Below the pieces are notes generated by a model, which was not told where the DNA came from, did not search any database, and saw only the letters and a list, made by a program, of their open reading frames with translations. Positions 11,930 to 22,310 of a DNA stretch of 64,000 nucleotides are shown piece by piece (positions within the stretch are counted from its first letter, which is position 1; each line of letters begins with the position of its first letter). Both the position numbers and the translations under genes were made by a program. This DNA comes from Tetracentron sinense (taxonomy: Eukaryota; Streptophyta; Magnoliopsida; Trochodendrales; Trochodendraceae), in the NCBI GenBank assembly GCA_015143295.1, contig CM026556.1, positions 14,880,547 to 14,944,546 on the forward strand, given 5' to 3'.

Positions 11930-12480
11930 CAACAGTCTCAAGACAGAACTTGTAATCTGGAACTGGAGCCTGAATTCGAGATAACCATCTAGAATTCGAG
12001 ATGATTTGGATGATTTCGAGATGGTTATCTCGAATTGAGGACCTGGACTTGTATAATCTGGAACAGAATGACAAATAATGAAAGCAACAGTCTGGAATTC
12101 GAGATGGTTATCTCGAATTCGAGATAACCATTTCCAATTCGAGATGATTTCGATGATTTCGAGATGGTTATCTCGAATTTAGGACCTGGACCTGTATAAT
12201 CTGAAACTGAATGAAAAATAATGGAAGCAGCAGTCTCGAATTCGAGATGGTTATCTCGAATTCGAGATAACCATCTCGAATTCGAGATAACCATCTCGAA
12301 TTCGAGATAACCATTTCAAATTCGAGATGATTTGGATGATTTCGAGATGGTTATCTCGAATTTAGGACCTGGACCTGTATAATCTGAAACAGAAAGAAAA
12401 ATAATGGAAGCAACAGTCCCTAGTTTACGAGATGGTTATCTCGAATTCGAGATTTTGTTAGTCTGAATTCGGGACATTCA
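11930..12480. repeat. Internal palindrome array between the MULE genes, about 142-bp superunit
   Basis: Between the two stop codons (11808 and 12678) lie about three copies of a longer unit that begins 'acctggacctgtataatctg' near 12040, 12183 and 12366. Each contains several 16-bp TCTCGAATTCGAGA palindromes. The spacing grows from about 142 to about 183 bp because two extra 20-bp palindrome units were added, so the array appears to expand at two scales. It overlaps the likely 3' ends of both convergent transcripts. Confidence 0.85.
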
Positions 12481-12677
12481 CTGTAAATGAACAGTTAATT
12501 AGCTACCTTGAGGGAATCCTTTACATCCATAATAAATTCATTACAAATCCAATACATACATCCATGTCAGGTTTGAAAACTTAAACATCCTTTCATAAAA
12601 AAATTAGTACATCCAAACAGTGAGCCCCCCTTGACATAAAGTACACATAAGACACTCCCACCCCTTGACCATGTCCC

Positions 12678-14896
12678 CTAAGGATTGGCAACCCCATCCA
12701 TTATCTCGCAGGCTATCCGCTTCCGGAACTTCAAAACATCAACCTACAAATTTAAAATACGATGAGCATAAATAGTGAGTCAAATAAATAAAAAACCTTC
12801 AAGAGCATAAATAGTAAGTTAGAGGAAAATAAGGAATAATACCTGCTCAAACTGAATCTCCAAATCAGCACATAAGAAATCAACATATTTCATCAGGAAT
12901 ATTCCACAATCGCGCCTGATACACAAATAACACATTTCATTAGTATTTTATAGTATAGGAAAAAAAAGTGAGCTAAATTATAAATAAATTGCTTATTTTC
13001 ATATAGACTTACGTATTTCTCTGTTTTGGTAAGTGGGTGACCTCCCGTACCACCCAGTCCTTGCCTAGAGCCTCCACGTCGCCAAACATATGGAAGAAGG
13101 CGGGGATGCATTCTTTGATGGTACATAGTTCTGATGCATACATGTCTATGACATCGGTGTAGTATGAGTCCAGAATTAGGACTTGGTTTCTCGGGGGTTC
13201 CAATACCGCTAACACCCAGTGCTGGCCATGGAGAAACGGGAGGTACACTCTCTCAGCCGACCACATGGCTGGTCGCCCACTTAACCCCTCAACAATGGGT
13301 CTAAGGTTAGGGTTTGTTTGGTCCTTTAACATCAGTCGTGTCACAGAGTCGTTTGCATTCATATACAATCTGCACACGTCTACTTCTTGAAGTAGAAATT
13401 CCTGTAAAGACACTAAATCATTAGAATACCTTAAAGATTGAGTTACCGGTAATGAAATAATAAGAAGAGACCTTACCATGAACCAAGTAGGTCCAAAGAC
13501 ACAGGACTGAGTGTAAAGAGCGGGATGTCTCTCACGACGTTGTGCCAACAGCTCCATCCATACGTCAATATGCTATATATATAAAAGGATTAGTCTTAGA
13601 TTATTAGAATTACAAAAGAGATACACAACATTAAATTAAAGATGGGAAGAGTGTTACCGTGGAATCGATCAAGCTTTTGCTAGTTGACACAACAGCGAGC
13701 ATCTCCGGAGTTATTCTAACGTTATATATCGTCTGCCTACATTTCAAAAACTTTCTAAAGTAGACAAATATGATAATTTATGCATCTACTTTTCAATTCA
13801 AAATTAGAAAAATTACCTAAAATTATTCGAATCTGCCTCCGTATTCAAAAAGGTTCGTAGGGCCTTTTTTTCAGCTGTCGTAGCTTCCCTCATTGGGTCT
13901 TTAGCGGTCATGCCCTCGGTCATTTTTTTCTTCACTCTAGTATTCAAGTAAGGGGAGCGGAGATGCTTCGAAATGATTGTGGCTCTTAGTGGCCTTCCCT
14001 CAACTCTTGTAAGGGTTTCATCATCATCACCTTCAAAAGCCGTTATTTCAGCATCACCCACCTCCCCCCCTGAACAGGTAGGCCTTCCCTCATCACCCAC
14101 CTCCCCCCCTGAACAGGTTGCCCTTATTTCATCACCCACCTCCCCCCCTGAACAGGTAGGCCTTCCCTCATCACCCACCTGCCCCCCTGAAAAGATAGTT
14201 CTTTCTTCATCAGTAGGGGGTGCATACTTTCTGCATTCTCTTTCTCTTTGTCTTTGTCTTTCTTTTCTTCTTCTTTTTCTTTCTCTTTCTCTATCTCTTT
14301 TTCTTTCCCTTTTTCTCATAGCCCTCATTTCTGATGCATAATTATCAAATCTGTCAGCCAAGCAATCCATTTTCATGGCTAAGGCATCAAACCGTCGGCC
14401 AAAATAACGTTTCAGACGCTTGTACAAAGATGGGTGTGATTTTGCTTGTACATCGTGTACCTGAAAAAATGCTAGATATTAGGACACAATAAAATCTAAA
14501 TATATGGAATAAATGGGCCTGAAGTCCAAATTACAGGCATGAATTCGAGATTACAGCCTCGGATTCGAGATGGTTATCTCGAATTCGAGATAACCATCTC
14601 GAATTCGAGATAACCATCTCGAATCCGAGGCTGTAATCTCGAATCCGAGACTGTAATCTCGATTTCAGGATAAAATTTTACAACTGTTTCGATACAATCA
14701 TCTTTATTTTGGGTTTTTGTTACTTACAGTTTTTGACCTTCGCTCATGTACCGGGGGGGGACTACCCTCCTCCTCGTCATCATCACCATCATCATTCCCT
14801 CCCTCCACCTCAGCCTGCTCATCACCATCCCCCTCAAGAGTATCCTCCTCCTCACCACCCTCCTCATCTCCATCCTCCTCCTCCTCATCCTCAGCC

Positions 14897-14942
<46 letters not shown>

Positions 14943-16020
14943 CAGATCCCATTCGTGCAAGGAGACCCCTAACAACTTCTTGCTCCTTCTCACGATCAGT
15001 GACATTCAACTTCAGAACCTCAAGCTGTGAACACAAAATTATGTTAAACTAAGCAAACAAAAAATATATAACTAAATACTAACTTTCACTTTCGTACCTC
15101 TTCTACATTAAATATCTTTTCTTCCAATGTTTTGTAGATTTTATACGTAGTATCTTTCCAACGTAAAACACGAGGGAAAATCTCAGTAGTAGGCGGAGAT
15201 CCGCGAGAACATAATCTCCCAAGTGCAGGAATGCACTCAAACATCCAAACCTGTCATCATTACAATTTGAAATTAAAATACAAACAGGAGTGTAATTACA
15301 AATTAAACTTATATGAAGGATATAATATACCTGAAAGGCAATACAACATCCGTTGATGTTGTATTGTGGGGTATCTATATGTGCCATTTCAATACTCTTC
15401 TTAAATATCGAGTACCCTACAGTGCCCCAAGGGTATTTGTTAAAGGCATCGAGGTCTTCTACAAGATCCAAGTAGTCAATCTCGATGTTCGAGTGTGTCT
15501 CTTTTGCAATGATCAATAACTCCACATATAGAACCAATGCAATCTTGATTGCGTCCATATCATTGTTACACGACTCCAACACCCTAAGCAGGTCAAATTT
15601 TTTTATAAGTTGTACTTCACCAAACTTACGAACCTTTAGGGAGGTAGGAGAATTGGCGGGTACTATGGCGGGAGGGACACCTATGCTAGCATTTAAACCC
15701 ATTATCAGGGTGAAGTCTAACAACCTAAACCGCATAACACTACCAGCTAAATCAAAAGTAAGTGCATCCCTACGCCTCTGAAGTAGGTGGTGCAATGCCT
15801 GACCACATTGGGGATTTCTGGGCAAATCATAAAGATGCCCAAAGCAAGTCTGCTTCCATAAAGACTTTCTCTCAGGATGGGCCTCTAAGTGCGGCTTTAT
15901 TTTTTCAAACCATTCTTTCATGGTACATTTCACAGAAGGTTGGGCCTTTTCCACCTCTTTCCCCTTCCCTTTGTCTTTCCCTTTGCCTTTGTCATCCCCT
16001 TTTCCTCTGTTTTTTGGCAT
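12678..16020 (-). CDS. MULE-borne Ulp1-like (C48) cysteine protease with DUF1985, nine exons
   Basis: Proposed coding exons (minus strand): 16020-15331, 15250-15098, 15024-14728, 14460-13817, 13736-13658, 13572-13477, 13401-13013, 12915-12843 and 12743-12678. All eight introns are GT-AG and phases agree, giving 828 residues. Order: Lys/Gly-rich start; DUF1985-like domain (about residues 50-230); exon 3 with a 14-Asp run from a CAT repeat; exon 4 with a long Arg/Lys/Glu segment and four repeats of a GGEVGDE-type unit; then the protease domain from HIDVWMELL (622). Catalytic residues are visible: His in GQHWVLA (about 714), Asp in LILDSY (731), Gln in KQRNTRDC (780) and Cys in DCGIF (786), with the Q-x5-C spacing of the family. 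Ulp1/SENP enzymes cleave SUMO-type conjugates; the substrate of the MULE-borne versions is not known. The gene starts at the inner edge of the right TIR and converges on the transposase. It looks intact. Confidence 0.9.
14540..14670. repeat. Palindrome array inside protease intron 3
   Basis: The intron between protease exons 3 and 4 (14727-14461) contains about six tandem copies of the same TCTCGAATTCGAGATAACC palindrome unit found in the TIRs. The unit is thus present in both TIRs, in the intergenic gap and within an intron of one element. Confidence 0.85.
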
Positions 16021-16960
16021 CTTGACTCTGCAAGTATTTCAAAAATTGATTAGTGGAAGATGGAATTCAAAAATTAGCAGTCCTGAATTCGAGATAACAG
16101 TCTCGGATTCGAGATGGTTATCCTGAATTCGAGATAATAGTCTCGAATTCGAGATAACCACCTCGAATCCGAGACTGTAACCTCGAATTCAGCCGTTGGA
16201 TTTTTCCTACAGGGGTTTTAGGGTGTGGCTTCCTTAATATTAGTAATACAGTTTAAGAATTACTTTGAAAAAAAAAAAAAGAGCTTGAATTCGAGACTGT
16301 TATCTCGAATTCGAGATAACCATCCTGAATTCGAGATGGTTGTCCTGAATTCGAGATGGTTATCTCGAATTCCAGATAACAGTCTCGAATTCGAGATAAC
16401 CATCTCGAATTCGAGATAACCATCTTGAATTCGAGACTGTTATCTCGAATTTGAGACTGTAAATCTTTACTGATTTTCCGATTTTTGGGATTTTTCTTAC
16501 AGGGTTTAAGGGTTCATCTTTGTTACGGTTTTATTTCCTTAGGGCTTATCTTCCTCTTAAACTAACGAGTTCAATCCATAATGAGTTCGAAATGCGAAAA
16601 AATCAACAAAAGCGTTACCGAAATTTTCATGGGTTTCAATCCATACCTCTTAACCGAAATTTCCTTCTTCTTCCTTCTTCGTTCTTCCTCTTCCTTCTTC
16701 CTCTTCGTTCTTCCTCTTCCTTCTTCCTCTGCGTTCGAAATGGGTAAGTTCGAAATGGGTAAGTAAGGTATTCGATCGAATGGGGAGAGTTAGCCATATA
16801 AACTGTTCAGTTTTTACAGGGGTATTTTGGACATTGTAACAAGTCCTCCCGCACGCTTCAGCTCTACACACGCGTGGAGGCCGGAAAAAATAACTCCCTC
16901 AAAAGAGAGCTTGTTTCCGTAATTTTTCAAAAAATCGAGCCTAATTCCGTACTTTTCCCT
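16018..16960 (-). repeat. MULE right terminal inverted repeat
   Basis: This is the reverse complement of the left TIR over almost its whole length, with scattered substitutions and small indels. Its inner edge, read on the minus strand, is 'tacttgcagagtcaagatgcc'. The ATG is the start codon of the protease gene (16020-16018), and the preceding ttgcag is a plausible 3' splice site of a leader intron. The outer tip ends near 16959-16960, after 'cgtacttttccc' on the plus strand. Confidence 0.92.
16084..16467. repeat. Right subterminal palindrome arrays (20-bp unit)
   Basis: Two clusters (about 16084-16199 and 16284-16467) of the same TCTCGAATTCGAGA-centred palindromes as in the left TIR, in inverted order. 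A poly-A/T stretch and a 'cctacaggggttttagggtg' block separate the two clusters here, as they do in the left TIR. Confidence 0.9.
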
Positions 16961-17896
16961 TGAGGGGAGGGAAGAGTTATAAATAGGGAAAGGAACCTGG
17001 TGAAACCCGTGCGATGTAATGAAGCGGTAAAAGACAAAAAGTATTATAATAGTTGTAACCCAACTCCAAGGAATCCCTTTTTTTTTTTTAATTTTGGTTA
17101 AACTCAATCATACGCAATGACGGAAGGCAAATACAAAGAAATACTCACACCACCCATGCAAACCCACACACACCCAGCATGCAAACTCACACACACCCAG
17201 ACGGGATGCAAAAACATCTTCGATCAAGACTTTTCAAATTTTCATCAAATCGATCAAGGATCTCGACATCTGTTAGGTGGGCCCAACCCACCGACCAATG
17301 ACTGAGCGTGCATGTCATAGAACCTTTCTTTTAGCCAAGAATCTCATTATTGCTCGAATCCGAGCAAAACCAATTCATTGGCAAATAAAAAATCTACTGT
17401 TTTAACACTAGAAAAAAAAAACACCAAAAAAAAAGAGGAGTCACTAAAACAAGAGCTAGGTAAGCAAACAAGAAGAAGAGGCTAGAAAAGGTGACGCAAG
17501 AGGCTTTAACTAAGCGTTGCTTCTTCTTATAGGCTTGTATTAGCCTGTGCTTTATTACATGTAGTCATTTCCCGTTCCTTTAGTCTTTTCAATGGTACTT
17601 GAATCTTAAGTCGCGGTCATGTCACGCCCTCCCAGTATAGTGATCGGTTCCATGTTTCTCCCAAATTTCATCAATTCAAAGCTCAAGTACTGCTTATCCA
17701 TCGTCATTCCAAAGTCATCTTTCATCGTTCAGGAACAAATACAACAAAGATTTCACCTAATTCTTTTGAATCCTGACCCGATTTGTTGAGAAATAGCAAT
17801 AGAAAACCTAACCGACGAAAAAGAATAAACCAAACAGAAACAAAAGAGAACACAAGAGATATATGTGGTTTGGCAACAACCTGCCTACGTTCGTGG
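16961..17896. other. Flanking non-coding DNA between MULE and Ogre-like element
   Basis: No gene seen. The first 40 bases contain a TATA-like 'ttataaatagg' (16977-16987). A 23-bp unit beginning 'catgcaaacccacacacacc' is tandemly duplicated at about 17156-17201. The last stretch (about 17861-17896, 'gtggtttggcaacaacctgc') resembles a sequence I associate with plant LTR fragments, but too little is present to classify it. Confidence 0.4.
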
Positions 17897-20591
17897 TGTA
17901 AGCACTCAATTTTTACACCCTACCTTAACCATGGTTATCCCCAACCGAGTCCCCTTAACCATAAGTCTAACCCTAGTTAACCCAAGTCAAACCCTAGGAC
18001 CTAACCCTAGTCAAACCCTAGGACCTAACCCTAGGTCAAACCCTAGGAAAACCTCTAGGCAACCCTAAACCTAGGTAAACCCATAGACAAAGCCTAGCCA
18101 TAGCTTAGCCCTAAGCCCTTAGGGCTTAAACCCCAAATCCATGGCCCCTAGGGCCTAAACCTTCGGTTTGGGCCCATGGGGCCCAAAAATTCAAACTCGA
18201 ACCCCTGTACCGCATGCATTGTTGGCCCAGACCCTGTTTGGGTAATATCTAGTAATGGCGGTAGATCATCTACCGCCATTCTTTTTTTGCCTGAGATGGG
18301 AATAACGGTAATTATTCTACCGTAATTCCCTGTTTCGTATTCTGGCAGCTCAACTGCTCCTCCAGTGCACCAGGCATGCTTCTGGCAGCCACCCCTCCGC
18401 CTCTTGAATGTCTCACGCCTCTGCAACCTCAACCTACATTTGTCCTAATGCCCATGGTGTCCCAGCACTTGGCCAATAAAACCAACACCCTCCACAGTCT
18501 TCTGCCCAAGCTGAAATCACCCATCCGAACCCCTGTCCAAATCCTAAGGCCCAAGCCCCTTCCAAACTACTGTGAGCACTCCCAAAAGTCCTCAGGAACC
18601 ACCCAGCTCCCTTCTCAGCCACTGAGCAGCACCACCACCACCACCGCAAGCCAACAACACAGCAGCAGCAGGGTAGGGTCTCCCCCTACACATTTTTATT
18701 TTTGTTGAGCATCAAGTGTGAACCCCTGATCCTTCTAGTGGATTTTTTTATTTCCATTGTTATGACACAACCCAGAGCAGGGGTCTCCCCCACCTTCTGC
18801 ATAGGTGTGGAGAACCCTTCACGGGTATAGACCTCCCCCTTTGCAACTAGACCAACCTCAGGCAGTTTTGGGGGCCCCTCAGTCCATGAGGGATCCCCTA
18901 GAATTGTCATAGTAGCAGCCCGTAAAGGCAAAGCCTTTTTCTGAAAAAATCCAGGAATTGCGGTAAACACAATACCGCCATTCCTGGTATCCTCCTTTGT
19001 AGCCCCTGCGGACCCCACCTGATCGAGCCATGGTCCATTCCAAGGCCTAAACTTGATCCTGGAGACCTCCCCTGGCCCAATCTGGTCCTTCCAGGTTAAC
19101 CTCTTGAGCTTAACTACGGTTAAAATATTAAAAAAGAAAAATTGTGCAGCCTGGTGGTAGTTATTCTACCGTCATTCTTGAACTTCTGTTACAGTGATAT
19201 CAGGCCATTGTGGGTCCACCTTGGAGCCCAGTCCAGGGCCCACCATAGGCCAGGACACGTGACAAACTCCCTTGGTCATACTTGAGGGTCCTTGACCCCT
19301 AGGGTTCACCCCTGACCTCTCCAATAAGCAGCAAAGCCACTGTTTAAAGAACAATGACAATGGTGGTAGATAGTCTTACGCCATTCTCTTTCTGCACAAA
19401 ATAGAGAATGGCGGTAGAATAATTACCGTCATTCCATATTCTCTAAAATAGTGGGCCTTGCAAAGGCTCAAACCTGGTAGGATGCCACTCTAGGCCCTAC
19501 CAAGCTCCCTGTGCCTAATTCAGACATGCCCTGACCTTAACCAGGGGTTAACCTAACCTCGGTTAGATTTTAACCATGGTTAGCTGATCTAACCTCAAGG
19601 AAAAAATCTCAGAAATTTCCTAAAAATTAGGTAGTACAGGAAATGACTAAAACCATAGTCAACTTCCTATCTAATCATGATTAAATGGACTAACCATGGT
19701 TAACCCCTTACATTGACCATGGTTAAGCCAATTTAACCTTGAAAAAATTGGGAAAAATCCCTGAAATTGCCAAATAGTGCTCAAGGATCATAAAACCGAA
19801 TTTGGACATTGCCAACCATGGCTAGCAATCATAACCATTGTTAGACCATCCTTTAACTCCGGTTAAACTCCTTTGGCCTCGAGGCTCAACCTTTGGCCTA
19901 CCGGGCCCAATCTAGGCCTACTGGGCTTACCCTTGACCTCCGGGTCCAAACCCTAGCCTACGGGCCCAAATCGGCCTACCAGGCCCAACCTTAGTTTATC
20001 GAACTAGACCCTTAGCCTACCGGACTAAACCTTGGCCTCCGGGCCCAAACCCTTTAGCCTCCGGGCTTAACCTCAAGCCTTTAGGCTTACCCTTGGCCTA
20101 TCGGGTCCAACTCAACTAAACCAAGCACTTGACCAACCCGGTCAATCATACCCTACCCTCCAGGCTATACCCTAAGCCACCCTTGGTGTATACATACACT
20201 CCTTTAGCCTCGGCACGGGCTCATGTACTAGAACTACACTCGGTCTGATCTCACCCCATGTGAGTACGTAGGCAACCCTTCTGGGATTCGACTCTAGTTA
20301 GCTTTTCCCTTCTTGGATTAGTATATACTAAAACTAAAGCATTTGAACAGTAATTGATATTAATTTAACTTATACCTGGGGAGTAGGGAACCATTAACCA
20401 TTGTGAAATGGAAGTCTCGGGGTACCTAACACCTTCTCTGGACTTAACCGAACCTCTTACGTAGAACTCTAAAGCAGACCAAGACCTTATCCATTACCCA
20501 GGGACTTATCCCTTCTAAATAAATAAGTGGCAACACCTAATCATAATCTCAAACCTAATCAACTGTGGGCGGGCCGGAATCCGTACTTACA
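17897..20591 (+). repeat. 5' LTR of the Ogre-like element
   Basis: It starts TGTAAGCACTCAATTTT and ends CTTACA just before the PBS, about 2.7 kb long. It contains six imperfect inverted repeats of a GGCGGTA/TACCGCC motif (18254-18280, 18298-18330, 18951-18987, 19153-19177, 19360-19387, 19403-19444). It also has several 'aaccatggttaa' palindromes (19560-19860) and about ten copies of a 'cctaccgggcccaa'-type unit (19870-20110). The 3' LTR is not in the window, so the left boundary rests on the TG start alone. Confidence 0.7.
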
Positions 20592-20594
20592 GAT

Positions 20595-20612
20595 CTGGCG
20601 ACTCCACTGGGG
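20595..20612 (+). other. Primer-binding site of the Ogre-like element
   Basis: TGGCGACTCCACTGGGGA lies four bases after the LTR end. From memory this is the tRNA-complementary priming sequence usual in Tat/Ogre elements. Confidence 0.75.
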
Positions 20613-21629
20613 ATCATTTCCTAAGAGTCATAAGGTTCAACCCGAAACCTAAGTTTAAGCCAAATTAACATCAAAATCATTCAACTGTCTTAGAATTTAG
20701 TCTAATACTAATTCTTTTTATCTTTTAGATGTATTTTGTACTGTGCATTATATACATAGTATAGTAGTGTAACAACCCATAAAACACATTAGATAGGCTT
20801 ATTACGCTTACGGCTGCTGAATGATTATCCTCAATAACAGAGGCTTAGAAGTCTTGGAGGTCCACGGAATTACGTCTGCTGGGTGATTACTCTCAGGAAA
20901 GGATTTTGAACGCTCTCACTTACACCAATCGTCCATTTTCAAGGGAGTCTCATATACGGTGTTAAGTGACCCATATTATGTTAGGAACACACTTACATTA
21001 CCCCAACATTTTGCATATAGAATAGGTCAGGGTATAATTTACAAGTAGCCCACCTAGAGAAATACTCTAAACCCTAATCTGCTAGTACCCTATACCTATC
21101 CTTAATCATGGTTGATTAATAAGGTACTTTACCCTGATAAGCACTCATCCAGGGGCAAGTAATGAGTCATACTTGTGCTTGTAATAAAACACATCCAACC
21201 CTACATCCCGACATAGCATACAGGGTTCAAATCTTAGGCAAACAGGTCTTCACAAGACCTATCCCCAGCCTTGACGTAATAGGCCCCCAGTTCTCAACAA
21301 CCTGGGTGAAGTATACCAGATTTCTGTCCAACTGCTCTATCGAATCATGTGTGCCATGTCACACCCAATCAAAAACAAAAAAAATCGATCATCATCTTTG
21401 CATCTTGCATTTGTATATTGTTCAGGTAGATGGTAGGTCCTTCAGGGATTGTTCCGTCAATTAGTCAACCGTTGTAGCCCGTGCATCTGACTTTTCAAGG
21501 GGCATGTGATAACAACCTCCAGAAAACAATTGAGGCCCTCACTTCGAGTTAACATCTCACTTGGGCTCAGTACTACAAAATGGGAACCATCCTAAACCTG
21601 TTCATTGCTAAACTAGACTGACGCCTCTT
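20613..21629 (+). other. Ogre-like 5' leader, no ORF supported
   Basis: Untranslated region between the PBS and the ORF1 region. Ogre-type elements normally have a leader of this kind. I see no domain in the short frames here. Confidence 0.45.
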
Positions 21630-22310
21630 AAATGCTACAATCCAGTGTTGGAACCTATCATACATGGTGTTTCGTTTTGTAAGAATGAACTGTGTCCAAC
21701 ACTGGAAGAAATACAACTCATTCTAGGCTTAAACATGGAAGGCAAGGCCATCGTACCACGCTACAAGACAACATACCAGGCAAACATCTCAAGATTCTTG
21801 CATATCAAGCCTGCCTGCTTGCAGCACAATCCTAGCGGCTCTTACGATCGGGTACCTATAAAATTTCTTAAGAAATGGTACAACTACAAGTGGAACCCTG
21901 ACTCCTTGACAGCTGAACTTCTCAGCCTCAACACCTTTGTACTGATAGCTATGTCGTAACTAGTATTTCCGAAGTGCCGCACCCTCACCGACTCAGTATT
22001 GGTGAGGATTATTGAAGACATGCGTAACTCCGGGACAGTTGTCCCAATCATCCAAACAAAGCTTCTCAGGGCTCTCAACCAAGCTTTAGACCGTAAAAAG
22101 GGTGTCTTCCATAGCAGTGCATTACTCTTGCACCTAAGGTTAGTGGCACACCTGCCTACAATCATACCGGTGTCCGTCGGTCTCCAAAATACATACAGCC
22201 TGCCCAGGAAGATTTCTCAGAATCAGTGCCAGATAGTGACCACAGATGTTAAGAACTCTTCACTGGCTTTTCTAATATCTGACAGAGGAACAGATCACAT
22301 GGGAATGTGA
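21630..22310 (+). pseudogene. Ogre-type extra ORF1 (DUF7745-like), fossil
   Basis: The translated text contains CPTLEEIQLILGL, a stretch typical of the plant domain found upstream of gag in Tat/Ogre elements (DUF7745-like, from memory). It is followed by Leu-rich helical sequence. The domain resembles the plant mobile domain family and its role in the element is unknown. It is broken. A Gln/Glu-rich coiled-coil segment follows at about 22740-23125. Confidence 0.6.

Larger units (their letters stand above)
8251..16960. mobile_element. Mutator-like element (MULE) with long TIRs, transposase and Ulp1-type protease
   Basis: An 8.7-kb class II element bounded by inverted repeats. The left end beginning gggaaagtacggaattaggc (8252) matches the reverse complement of the right end near 16959, with one extra A on the right. 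It carries a MuDR-type transposase on the plus strand (9242-11808) and a multi-exon Ulp1-like protease on the minus strand (12678-16020), transcribed towards each other. The gene pair is known from plant MULEs of the Kaonashi/KI-MULE and CUMULE kind. I could not find a clean 9-bp target duplication at the ends. The left junction lies just beyond the 140-bp repeat, and both flanks contain TATA-like words (left 'cttttata', right 'ttataaata'), which fits the known MULE preference for 5' gene regions. Confidence 0.93.

Noticed and set aside
14709-15052. His-rich, Ser-rich and Ile-rich plus-strand proteins
   Set aside because: They are antisense readings of the CAT/acidic repeat in exon 3 of the minus-strand protease gene.
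8731-16467. CRISPR-like arrays (regular 20-bp repeats)
   Set aside because: The units are contiguous palindromes without unique spacers and sit in the TIRs and gaps of a plant transposon.
8240-16990. A 9-bp target-site duplication for the MULE
   Set aside because: The bases beside the two TIR tips (left 'tcttttata', right 'tgagggga') do not match under any boundary I tried. It may have decayed or the ends may be slightly misplaced.
18376-18708. A Pro/Ser-rich plus-strand protein in the Ogre-like LTR
   Set aside because: Low-complexity reading inside an LTR, with no conserved domain.
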